Shown here piece after piece: positions 35,675 to 42,907 of a stretch of 64,000 nucleotides of DNA. The stretch's first letter is position 1. Every line of letters starts with the position of its first letter. Source of the stretch: Candidatus Obscuribacterales bacterium (GTDB lineage Bacteria > Cyanobacteriota > Vampirovibrionia > Obscuribacterales > Obscuribacteraceae); the NCBI GenBank assembly GCA_019744775.1, contig JAIETZ010000003.1:372001-436000 (forward strand). The letters are read 5' to 3'. Made by a program: the position numbers and the translations under genes. The notes below the pieces were generated by a model. It was not told the DNA's origin and did no database searches. It saw nothing but the letters and a program-made list of their open reading frames with translations.

Positions 35675-35757
35675 GTCATGCTGAGCGACCGTAGGGAGAG
35701 AAGAATCTCACGTCTTTAACTAGTGAGATTCTTCGTCGCGCTGCTCCTCAGAATGAC
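35675..35757. repeat. Long imperfect palindrome of the TGTCAT-CTGAG type
   Basis: An 83-bp inverted repeat. Outer arms are GTCATGCTGAG and CTCAGAATGAC; inner arms AGAATCTCAC and GTGAGATTCT surround GTCTTTAACTA. It resembles a dispersed hairpin common in many bacterial genomes. It ends 4 bp from the stop of the membrane-protein gene at 35762 and may serve as its terminator. The rest of the 298-bp gap shows nothing certain except a decayed REP-like copy at 35487-35505. Confidence 0.75.
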
Positions 35758-35761
35758 GCAA

Positions 35762-36781
35762 TTAGACCAACGCTTCACGCACTTCCGGTTTGCGTAGTTT
35801 CCAGATGACATGATCGGTGAGCATGTGATGCATATTTATAGCTAGAAATACGGAAATGAAAGCTACTGACGCATCGATTCCTAAATTGGTAAGTAACTTG
35901 GGAATACAGAGGTAAATTAACAACGCAATAACGAGAAGTTGTCCGTAGTAATTACCTACCGTCGATATTAAAGACTTGCCGGGCTCTGACGGTGACTTCA
36001 ACTGTTTTGATATGGTGACAACCAAGTACTGACTGCCATGAAAGAACGCCGGTACATAGAGCCAAAGTGCGCCGGCAATGTCTTTGCTGCAAATGAAAAT
36101 GGCTAGGGTAGTCATCGCTAATAGGCAAGCAGGCAATGGCAGCAGTTTCTTCTCAGTTTGAAACTTGTGAATTAAAACGCAGAGAAAAGCAATGATTGAA
36201 ACTACTAGTGCCGCTGTTGAAAGGTCAAAGAAGATACGTGGTAGGAATGGCCAACTAGGCAGGCTTATATTGAGAAAGCTCTCCGGTGCCCAATCACGAA
36301 AAGTCAGTTGTTGCAGAATGGCAAAGCACATTGTCGATTGCATAAGTGCTTTTATGACGAACTTTTGTTTGGAACCAAGGAAGTAGTTGTTTTTCAGACA
36401 ATACAAGAGAAAAAGACCATAGCTTTGCCCCGTGAAGTGCTGTACTGCAAGAAGTAAATATAGTTTTGATAGAAGGGGGATGATATCCCGAATTAACAAA
36501 CAAGTGAGTGCGAGCAATGAGAAGATGACTAATGCTTTGCGCATAAAAGAAGCAGGGCTTTTAGCTGACTTATCCGAATAAATCTGAACTAGTCCGGCTG
36601 CCGTGTGTGTTTCGCTAAGAAATATGCTGCCGATTACGCCAACCATCAGCACAGTGACCGCAGATGGTGCAATTGTTGTGCCATGTGTGAACATCTGAGC
36701 GGCAAAGAGAAGCCACATCAAACCTCCGCAAGCAAAGAGAATATCTAATAGAGGATGGAGAATGTATCTGCTGTTGTTCAT
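35762..36781 (-). CDS. Histidine-rich polytopic membrane protein of unknown function
   Basis: 339 aa with about nine predicted membrane helices. Conserved-looking polar motifs lie at helix ends: SETHTAAG, VQHFTGQSYG, FFHGSQYLVV and NMHHMLTDHVIWKLRKPEVR. From memory an uncharacterised bacterial family shows the same order (H..QxYG, FHGxQYL, HHxxxDxxIWKLRxPEV); I know no name or function for it. The grouped His residues could bind a metal pair as in membrane hydroxylases or desaturases, but this is inference. The ATG overlaps the stop of the preceding paralogue gene (ATGA), so it belongs to the five-gene operon. Confidence 0.7.
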   Translation of the reverse strand: MNNSRYILHPLLDILFACGGLMWLLFAAQMFTHGTTIAPSAVTVLMVGVIGSIFLSETHTAAGLVQIYSDKSAKSPASFMRKALVIFSLLALTCLLIRDIIPLLSKLYLLLAVQHFTGQSYGLFLLYCLKNNYFLGSKQKFVIKALMQSTMCFAILQQLTFRDWAPESFLNISLPSWPFLPRIFFDLSTAALVVSIIAFLCVLIHKFQTEKKLLPLPACLLAMTTLAIFICSKDIAGALWLYVPAFFHGSQYLVVTISKQLKSPSEPGKSLISTVGNYYGQLLVIALLIYLCIPKLLTNLGIDASVAFISVFLAINMHHMLTDHVIWKLRKPEVREALV

Positions 36782-37047
36782 GAGAAGAAGCTCTCATCGC
36801 GAGGGGATGCAACCAACCAATCGAAGAAACCAGGAATGCTTAGTCCAATTACTGTAACAAGTACAGAGACCACAAGGTTGATGATCGCTTTCTTTTTGCT
36901 TTCTCTGTAAATCCTAAAAGTTAGCACTAAGAATAAGATTCCCAACGCTACCCCAACTATTTCGGCACCATGCCCGACCGTCTTCAGTAATGCTTCCAGA
37001 TGGGCAAGATTGTTAACACGTACCATGCCGGCAGGATTCGGTTCCAT
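36778..37047 (-). CDS. Two-helix small membrane protein, paralogue 4 (no signal peptide)
   Basis: 89 aa, AAGGAG 8 nt upstream. It begins MEPNPAGMVRVNNLAHLEALL, then a membrane helix, a basic loop (RIYRESKKKA), a second helix and the tail SPRDESFFS. It is the most diverged of the four tandem paralogues but keeps VRVN.L..LEALL, EIVG, GLS.PG and the RD...FS end. It is coupled by a 4-bp overlap to the polytopic membrane protein gene. Function unknown. Confidence 0.8.
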   Translation of the reverse strand: MEPNPAGMVRVNNLAHLEALLKTVGHGAEIVGVALGILFLVLTFRIYRESKKKAIINLVVSVLVTVIGLSIPGFFDWLVASPRDESFFS

Positions 37048-37065
37048 GTGAATGCTCCTTGAGAG

Positions 37066-37338
37066 TTAAGAAAAGAGATTGGCATCGCGAGCGGTCGCAA
37101 CGAGATAGTTGACTGTGCCCGGTGTGGATAGTCCGCTTGCTATAAAGACGAGGGCTAGCTTAAGGCGAAAGATCGCCAAGGTTTTGTTTTTTGTATAGTG
37201 GCGACAGAATGAAATGATCAGAAGTATGCCGCCTGTGATGCCGATTAGTTCGGCGAAGTTGGCAACGATATTCAACAGGGCTTCTAGATTGGACAGATTC
37301 ATAGTTCTGACGACAACAATGTTTGTGGTGGTATCCAT
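37066..37338 (-). CDS. Two-helix small membrane protein, paralogue 3 (no signal peptide)
   Basis: 90 aa from the ATG at 37338, where AGGA lies about 8 nt upstream; a longer reading runs back into paralogue 2 and is rejected. MDTTTNIVVVRTMNLSNLEALL, helix 1, a basic loop (RHYTKNKT), helix 2 and the tail ARDANLFS. The last part (FIASGLSTPGTVNYLVATA) is very close to paralogues 1 and 2. Without a signal peptide, the N-terminus begins right at the conserved VR motif where the mature forms of paralogues 1 and 2 would also start. Confidence 0.8.
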   Translation of the reverse strand: MDTTTNIVVVRTMNLSNLEALLNIVANFAELIGITGGILLIISFCRHYTKNKTLAIFRLKLALVFIASGLSTPGTVNYLVATARDANLFS

Positions 37339-37354
37339 ATTTTTCCTTCGATAT

Positions 37355-37747
37355 TTACGAAAAGAGGTTCGCATCGCGAGCGGCTGTAAGCAGATAGTCA
37401 ACGGTCGATGGTGAACTGAGGGCGCTAATTGCAAAAAGCGCACCGGTGACTAGTCGTCCCTTTGATAGCTGCTTGTTAGTAACCCAGATTCTGGCTACTG
37501 TCGTGAAAATAGAGGCTGCTGTAATTAATCCCACGATTTCATATCCATTGACGAATATGTTAACGAGAGACACCAGGCAACCTAGACTATTTACTCGAAC
37601 TGTTCCTGCGGTATTAATTCCAGTAACGACTGTAGCGGAATCGGTGGGGCCAATGACGGTAGCCGAATTAGTTGCCAATGCTGGAATGGCGAGAGTCAGC
37701 AACAGCCCGGCAAGTAATGAAAGTCTGAAAACGATTTTTTGTGACAT
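37355..37747 (-). CDS. Two-helix small membrane protein, paralogue 2 (with signal peptide)
   Basis: 130 aa, AGGAGT before the ATG. A signal peptide (MSQKIVFRLSLLAGLLLTLA, cleavage near ALA) is followed by NSATVIG...VVTGINTAGTVRVN, two membrane helices separated by VTNKQLSKGR, and the C-terminus ARDANLFS. It shares GINTAGTVRVN with paralogue 1. The layout of signal, short Thr/Val-rich segment and two helices recalls VirB2/TrbC-type pilins, but I see no sequence match and no secretion ATPase nearby. Confidence 0.85.
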   Translation of the reverse strand: MSQKIVFRLSLLAGLLLTLAIPALATNSATVIGPTDSATVVTGINTAGTVRVNSLGCLVSLVNIFVNGYEIVGLITAASIFTTVARIWVTNKQLSKGRLVTGALFAISALSSPSTVDYLLTAARDANLFS

Positions 37748-37756
37748 GTAATACTC

Positions 37757-38125
37757 CTAACTGAATAGTCCGGCATCACGACAGCCGGCAACAAAGAAGT
37801 TGATACTCCCTGGCGTCAGAAGACCACTTGCGATAAACACAAACGCAGCAAGGATTGTAGATTTGGATACTCGCTTGGTGGCAAAAAAGACTTTGACGGA
37901 CTTGTAGAGCAAAACTATGCCGACTGCAATGAGGACAATCTCGCAGCCATTGGCCAGTATGTTCAACAATGCTTCAAGATTTGCAAGCATGTTGACGCGC
38001 ACAGTGCCCGCTGTGTTTACACCTTGTATAACGGTCGCATCTACATTGTCGGCATGTGCACAAGGCACAGCCAAGCCATATATGCCTGCCAGAGCAGGCA
38101 CAATCGGACTCCCTGTATGTTTCAT
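37757..38125 (-). CDS. Two-helix small membrane protein, paralogue 1 (with signal peptide), first gene of the operon
   Basis: 122 aa, GGGGG about 10 nt before the ATG. A signal-like N-terminus (to about residue 25, CAHA) is followed by DNVDATVIQGVNTAGTVRVN, helix 1 (about residues 58-78), the basic loop FFATKRVSKST, helix 2 and the tail GCRDAGLFS. It is closest to paralogues 2 and 3. It is the promoter-proximal gene of a five-gene leftward operon ending in the polytopic membrane protein. The family was not recognised. Confidence 0.85.
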   Translation of the reverse strand: MKHTGSPIVPALAGIYGLAVPCAHADNVDATVIQGVNTAGTVRVNMLANLEALLNILANGCEIVLIAVGIVLLYKSVKVFFATKRVSKSTILAAFVFIASGLLTPGSINFFVAGCRDAGLFS

Positions 38126-38197
38126 ACAGAAAACCCCCTATTTAATTGTCTTTTGGTAAAAGCCGCTGAAATGGGCTAAAGTGCCCACGGCGAGAAT

Positions 38198-38226
38198 ACT
38201 GTAAGCGGGATGCGGCACGAAGTCAA
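38198..38226 (-). promoter_or_regulatory. Sigma-70-type promoter of the paralogue operon
   Basis: On the minus strand TTGACT (38226-38221), a 17-bp spacer, then TACAGT (38203-38198). Transcription would begin near 38191, giving a leader of about 65 nt before paralogue 1. This is the best sigma-70-like pair I found in the window. Confidence 0.65.
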
Positions 38227-38254
38227 GTGAAATTTTCTGGCGGGGTGAGTATTA

Positions 38255-38277
38255 GGGCGCATGCAATGCGCCCCTAC
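38255..38277 (-). repeat. REP-like palindrome, copy 4
   Basis: GGGCGCATGCAATGCGCCC followed by CTAC, inverted orientation, between the divergent paralogue operon and the membrane TPR gene, outside the minus-strand promoter. Confidence 0.85.
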
Positions 38278-38344
38278 AAGAACGCAGGCGACAGTTATTT
38301 GCGTCCAATCCGCGAGATATACTGGAGGGAATTGAGGTGACTGT

Positions 38345-39460
38345 TTGTCGGAAAAGTATCAGCTAAGACAAAATGATGGAGCTTGCTTTGCGGTTGCAGT
38401 AGGTAGTTCATTCATCGTGGCGACGTTTATGTGCTTGCCTGATGCGATTGCGCTAATTCCTTCGGTGCCGGATTTCATTCACTGGTTCGTGCGGGTGATT
38501 GGCTTGTGGCTTTCGGCAGCAATGCTTTGGACTATGGGTTTGTTCTTTGTACTCAAAGTAGCATTGTTGATTGCCGGACCAATTGTTGTTGACAGCACGG
38601 GTATTCGTCTGTCTCGATTCAGTAAGAAAATTCGTTGGAGTTGGATTGGCGCACTTGGTGTTGATAGTCTCGAGACTATTCGAGAAGTGTTTTTCATGAA
38701 AACGCCAGTTATGCGTCTGATGATTTACATGCCGAAGTATGAAGAGAAAGGTAAGTGGGTCAAAGGTGGTGCGCAAGTTGTTCCGTCTCTTTGGTTTACC
38801 AAAGAGCAATTCGAAGCACTTGTTTCATTCGCATCTAAGAAGGCATTTGGAATTGCTCCTAATGGATTGCCAGTTTTGCTTGGACATTCTCCGTTGCGAG
38901 AAGAAACCAGAGAGATAAACAAGCAGAAGAAGATTTTCAGAACTTTGTATTCAGCAGTTGTGGCAATAGGCATTGTCACTGTGCTGGGCAGAAATGCGAT
39001 AGTCAACTATTCATATAATGCCGGTAATAAAGCCGTGAGAGATGGGCAGTTGGAAGAAGCGATACAAGACTATCGCACTGCTCTGACTTTTAAGCCTGCT
39101 TTTGCGATGGCATGGCATCAGTTAGGAACAATCTACTGGATTCAAAATAAGAAGAAGGACGCAGAAGATGCCTGGAATCATGCGCTTGCGATGAGACCGG
39201 ATCTGGTTGAAGCGAAAGTTGGTTTGTCATATCTGTACAGTCAACGGAATGAGAATGATAAGGCGGAGAAACTTTTAGTCAATGCATTGCGTTTGTCGCC
39301 GACGTATGTGCCGGGACATATTGCATTAGCCGAACTGTATTTTCACAAGAAGGATTATGCCAAGGCGCGGCAATCAGCTGAGCTTGTTTTGCAAATGGAA
39401 GCCAAAAATGGGCAGGCGCTTAAGCTGCTGAGACAGATTGCAAATGAGGCGCACAAATGA
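38345..39460 (+). CDS. Membrane-anchored TPR protein with N-terminal helix pair
   Basis: 371 aa from a TTG start with GAGG about 7 nt upstream; a nearby GTG is out of frame. Two membrane helices (about residues 17-38 and 45-75) are followed by about 110 residues resembling a bacterial PH-like domain (DSTGIRLSRFSKKIRWSWIGALGV), another helix (about residues 196-216) and three or four TPR repeats facing the other side. Function unknown; TPRs suggest a scaffold. It overlaps the next gene by 4 bp and is divergent from the paralogue operon. Confidence 0.75.
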   Translation: MSEKYQLRQNDGACFAVAVGSSFIVATFMCLPDAIALIPSVPDFIHWFVRVIGLWLSAAMLWTMGLFFVLKVALLIAGPIVVDSTGIRLSRFSKKIRWSWIGALGVDSLETIREVFFMKTPVMRLMIYMPKYEEKGKWVKGGAQVVPSLWFTKEQFEALVSFASKKAFGIAPNGLPVLLGHSPLREETREINKQKKIFRTLYSAVVAIGIVTVLGRNAIVNYSYNAGNKAVRDGQLEEAIQDYRTALTFKPAFAMAWHQLGTIYWIQNKKKDAEDAWNHALAMRPDLVEAKVGLSYLYSQRNENDKAEKLLVNALRLSPTYVPGHIALAELYFHKKDYAKARQSAELVLQMEAKNGQALKLLRQIANEAHK

Positions 39461-39978
39461 ATCGAACTATTACCGATATTTTTGCAAGTGTGATAACAGC
39501 GATCATCTACATCGCGATGTCGACATTGGTGATGGCGTGTATATGGACGGCAATTGAGGCAATGCGTCAATTCGGTGTCTACAATCAACAAGCAATGATT
39601 GATCAATTGCGTGCTGTAAAAATTGCAGAAGATGCTATGCGTACTTATGATCCAAGTTCATTGCTTGGACAAATTGAAAGCATGCTCAAGTGGTACAACC
39701 TGACTTTTATTGGTGCTGCTCGTTATGGTTCTGGATTGGGAATTTTCATAGGGGCTTACTTCGCGCTGGTCTCGTTAAGCAGTCGAGTACTGGCCGCTAG
39801 AGTTGCAGCTGCAATAGTTGCCGGTAGCTTGGTTGGCGCACGCTTGTTTTTGATGGTGACAAGCGAACCAAAGATGTTTATAGCTGGCGCATGTATTGGC
39901 GCAGGCTTGTTTGCCGGAGTGACAATTTGGCATAGTCGTCAGGAACACATACCGGATTTGTTGTCGGAATCCAAATAA
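39457..39978 (+). CDS. Small membrane protein, unknown, coupled to the TPR gene
   Basis: 173 aa, ATGA overlap with the preceding gene. There is a helix at about residues 8-34, a polar helical stretch (about 38-80), and three more hydrophobic segments rich in Gly and Ala (about 83-160). No domain is recognised. The tight coupling says it works with the membrane TPR protein. Confidence 0.65.
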   Translation: MNRTITDIFASVITAIIYIAMSTLVMACIWTAIEAMRQFGVYNQQAMIDQLRAVKIAEDAMRTYDPSSLLGQIESMLKWYNLTFIGAARYGSGLGIFIGAYFALVSLSSRVLAARVAAAIVAGSLVGARLFLMVTSEPKMFIAGACIGAGLFAGVTIWHSRQEHIPDLLSESK

Positions 39979-39979
39979 G

Positions 39980-40015
39980 AAAGAGCGCTATCGCTTGTGG
40001 TCGATAGCGCTCTTT
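39980..40015. terminator. Bidirectional terminator between the TPR pair and rplY
   Basis: A 14-bp perfect stem (AAAGAGCGCTATCG and its complement) with an 8-nt loop. T-rich tails are present on both sides, CTTTGGTTGTCTTT rightward and CTTTCTTATTT leftward, so it ends both convergent units. Confidence 0.85.
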
Positions 40016-40041
40016 GGTTGTCTTTGAGAAGCTTGCCCAGA

Positions 40042-40704
40042 TTACTTGGCTGCTGGTGCTGCTTCTTTCTCTTTGGCTGCTGCCGGTGCGGCTGCTGCTT
40101 CTGGAGCGGCTGCGCCACCTGCTGCGGCTGCTGCTTTGGCTTCTTCTTCCGGAGTCGGAACAGCACGTGGTGTTACAACTCTTACGACGATCTCATCGGC
40201 CGGGTTGAGGATCTTGATCTTGTTAGAGACCGACAACTCGGAGAAGTGAATACCATGATCGAGTTGTTCGATGAGCGACAAGTCGACTTCGATGAAGTCA
40301 GGAATGTCTGATGGGAAGCACTCGATTTCGGCTTCTTGGTAGTTCTCTTGCAAGAGACCACCAAGACCAACGGCTGGCGAAGTGCCAACAAACTTCAACG
40401 GTACTTGTACCGTCAACTTACGATCGTTGCTTACACGATAGAACTCGATGTTCAACACTTGGGCTGTGGTTGCCTTGCGCTGCACATTACGAATGATGGC
40501 GTTGACTGGTTTGTCTTGACCGGTCAATTCGATGATGTGCGAATAAGCTGCATGTGGCAAGCGCGAGAATTCTTTGCTGTCTATCTGCACAGATTCCGAA
40601 TCTATACCTGGACCATAAATGGTGGCAGGAATCTTTCCATCGCGACGAGTGGCGATGGGATTCTTTGTGTGACGTGACTCAAGCTTGAGCTTGAATTTTT
40701 CCAT
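40042..40704 (-). CDS. rplY: 50S ribosomal protein bL25 (CTC form)
   Basis: 220 aa. The N-terminal L25 domain (LESRHTKNPIATRRDGKIPATIYGPG) binds 5S rRNA; the C-terminal TL5/CTC domain (about residues 95-185) makes this the long form. It ends in an Ala/Pro/Glu/Lys-rich tail (about 35 residues, AAAAAGGAAAPEAAAAPA), low in complexity and probably disordered. GGAGC lies about 11 nt before the start. It lies downstream of tRNA-Gln on the same strand. Confidence 0.93.
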   Translation of the reverse strand: MEKFKLKLESRHTKNPIATRRDGKIPATIYGPGIDSESVQIDSKEFSRLPHAAYSHIIELTGQDKPVNAIIRNVQRKATTAQVLNIEFYRVSNDRKLTVQVPLKFVGTSPAVGLGGLLQENYQEAEIECFPSDIPDFIEVDLSLIEQLDHGIHFSELSVSNKIKILNPADEIVVRVVTPRAVPTPEEEAKAAAAAGGAAAPEAAAAPAAAKEKEAAPAAK

Positions 40705-40877
40705 GATGTAACGCTCCTGTTTCGTTCCGCTTCGCTTTACTGCACATTCGCTTGCCTTCCGGCAACCGGTGTCCGCTGCGCAGCGGATTGTTCATCACAA
40801 CCCTTGCTTCGCTTCTTGCATTCTGATGCAAGAGGAAGCTCTTATTTTCTGGTCGGGTTGAAAACCAGAAAGGCGAA

Positions 40878-40949
40878 CCTGGGGCGAAAGGATTCGAACC
40901 TCTGAGTGCCTGGACCAAAACCAGGTGCCTTACCACTTGGCGACGCCCC
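40878..40949 (-). tRNA. tRNA-Gln (anticodon UUG)
   Basis: 72 nt, CCA not encoded. Acceptor stem TGGGGCG pairs with CGCCCCA, discriminator G. D-arm GCCAAGTGGTAAGGC, anticodon stem CCTGG/CCAGG with loop TTTTGGT (anticodon TTG) and T-arm GGTTCGAATCC are all present. Confidence 0.97.
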
Positions 40950-41134
40950 AATAAGGCGAAGAGAGATCTTAGCACAACCTTGGCATTCTCTGGAAGCTTA
41001 GCTGTAGCCTCGATTAGCTGGCTTTTAAAGATAGCAAGCAACAGCGAGAACGAAGCGTTGCGAGGAGCAATGCGGAGTGGAGCGTGGAAAGCCGGATGGC
41101 TAGCGAAGACGTAGGCGCAGCCGAAGTCGGAGCG

Positions 41135-42826
41135 TTATATAGGTCTAATTTGAGCGGCCTGGTCGATGAGACTTTGGGCAAAGGCTAAAGCCGTGGTCTC
41201 GTCCTCTTTTCCAGACGCCATTGCGGCTAGGGACTTGAGGCGTTTTTCGTCGTTAAGAATCTCAACATGTACGGAAGTCTTGTCTTTGGTCTGCTGCTTC
41301 GATACGAGGACATGGCTATTAGCCACCGAGGCGATAATCGGCTGGTGGGTTATACAAAGGATTTGGTGAGAAGCGGCTAGGGCAGCCAGTTTGTCGCGCA
41401 TGGCTTGTAAGACTCTGCCCGACAGACCGGTGTCTATTTCGTCGAATATGACGCAGGAGACCTCGTCAGCGGCAGCCAGACGGGCTTTTATCGCTAGCAT
41501 TACCCGGGAAAGCTCTCCACCGGAGGCTATTTTGGCGACCGGCATCAGTGGCTGACCTGGGTTGGGGGCGATTAAGAACTCCACTTTGTCGGTGCCGGAT
41601 GGACCAAGATTAGCGGCAGTAAATGAAGCCTCGAATTGGCAGCGCTCCATGCCCATTTCCTGTAAGTCGGAAAGGATAGAAGCTGTAAATGACTTAGCGA
41701 TAGCTTGGCGCTTTGTTGATAGCTCTGAACATGTCTTATTTAGCTCGCGGTCCAGTTTGGCAATTTCTGCATTCAATTGATCAAGTGTTGCATCCGAATT
41801 TTCCAGACGATCAATTTCTGTCTGCAATTCATCGCGTTTGGCAATTGCTTCTGTCAGCGATGGTCCGTATTTGCGTTTGATTGTTGTGAGAACACCAAGA
41901 CGAGATTCTATTGATGCAAGATGCTCCGGATCAGTATCAAGTGTGTCTCTGTAGCGACGCAAATCGCGACCGGCTTCTTCAATAAGATCTAGAGATGAAG
42001 TAAGCGGTTCAATTACTGATGAAAGCTCAGGATCTAAATCCGCAGCTTGCTTAACTTCAGAAATGGCTTTCTGCAAGAGATCGATAATCGGGCTAGCATC
42101 TTCCGATTCCGATCCTTTTATATAGCCGTATGCGTTGCTGACAGCACCATCTAGGTCGGCGACATTGGCTAGGATGCGGCATTGACCTTCGAGCTTCTCG
42201 TCTTCGTCAGCAGTTGTAAGAGCCGCTTCGAGTAGTTCTGCAAGTTGAAAGCGAGCAAAATCAAGACGCTTCTCGCGTTCGGCATTACTTAGGTTTTGTT
42301 CTTCCAGACTTTCTTTTAAATCTTTCCAGCGAGTGTAGAGCGTCTTTACTTTGTCTTGCACTTGCTGATGTTTGGTGTCGCCTAAAGCATCCAACATGGC
42401 GAGTTGATATTGAGGCAACATGAGAGTTCTTGCTTCGTGCTGCGCGTGCAGAGTCAAAAGATATTGTTTGAGTTCTTGCAATATTGAAGAATTGACAGGT
42501 GTGCCATTAACGCGACTGCGCGATCCTGTTTTGTTTATTTCTCGATAGACGACAAGCTCCGAAACTTCTTCATCAACAAGCTCATTAGCTTTCAGCCAAG
42601 CAGATACTTGAGGGCTCGATTTAAATGTAGCCTCTATCGTTGCTTTTTCTGCGCCATTACGAATCAGGTTCGGACCAGCCTTGGCACCTAAGACGGCGCT
42701 TAGGGCATCAATGATGATCGACTTACCGGCACCGGTTTCGCCGGTTAAAACATTCAAGCCGGCGCTAAAGTCCACGCTGATGTGTTCGATCAGCGCAAAA
42801 TCCCGAATATCAAGAGTCTGGAGCAT
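41135..42826 (-). CDS. recN: DNA repair protein RecN
   Basis: 563 aa SMC-like ATPase acting in double-strand-break repair. I start it at the ATG at 42826 (MLQTLDIRDFALIEH) with GGAG about 10 nt upstream; an earlier TTG is rejected. Walker A GLNVLTGETGAGKS is near the N-terminus, long coiled coils fill the centre, and the C-terminus has ASGGELSRVMLAIK (signature) and VIFDEIDTGLSG (Walker B). Full length and intact. Confidence 0.96.
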   Translation of the reverse strand: MLQTLDIRDFALIEHISVDFSAGLNVLTGETGAGKSIIIDALSAVLGAKAGPNLIRNGAEKATIEATFKSSPQVSAWLKANELVDEEVSELVVYREINKTGSRSRVNGTPVNSSILQELKQYLLTLHAQHEARTLMLPQYQLAMLDALGDTKHQQVQDKVKTLYTRWKDLKESLEEQNLSNAEREKRLDFARFQLAELLEAALTTADEDEKLEGQCRILANVADLDGAVSNAYGYIKGSESEDASPIIDLLQKAISEVKQAADLDPELSSVIEPLTSSLDLIEEAGRDLRRYRDTLDTDPEHLASIESRLGVLTTIKRKYGPSLTEAIAKRDELQTEIDRLENSDATLDQLNAEIAKLDRELNKTCSELSTKRQAIAKSFTASILSDLQEMGMERCQFEASFTAANLGPSGTDKVEFLIAPNPGQPLMPVAKIASGGELSRVMLAIKARLAAADEVSCVIFDEIDTGLSGRVLQAMRDKLAALAASHQILCITHQPIIASVANSHVLVSKQQTKDKTSVHVEILNDEKRLKSLAAMASGKEDETTALAFAQSLIDQAAQIRPI

Positions 42827-42907
42827 GATGAGCGTCTCCGCCAAGCAATCCGCCCAATATCATAGCCTGATATATCGGGGTCTTGAAAGTTAATTAGATG
42901 AAGCGAA

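Noticed and set aside
37339-37443. Longer start of paralogue 3
   Set aside because: The extra 35 residues overlap the end of paralogue 2 in another frame, and a good ribosome site precedes the internal ATG.
37355-38125. VirB2/TrbC conjugative pilin identity for the paralogues
   Set aside because: Only the general plan (signal and two helices) agrees; there is no motif match and no VirB/Trb gene in the window.
40846-40870. Hairpin TTTCTGGT/ACCAGAAA after tRNA-Gln
   Set aside because: No T-run follows on either strand, so it is not called a terminator.
40679-41041. 120-aa minus-strand reading across the tRNA-Gln
   Set aside because: It runs straight through the tRNA gene and into the rplY start; composition is not protein-like.
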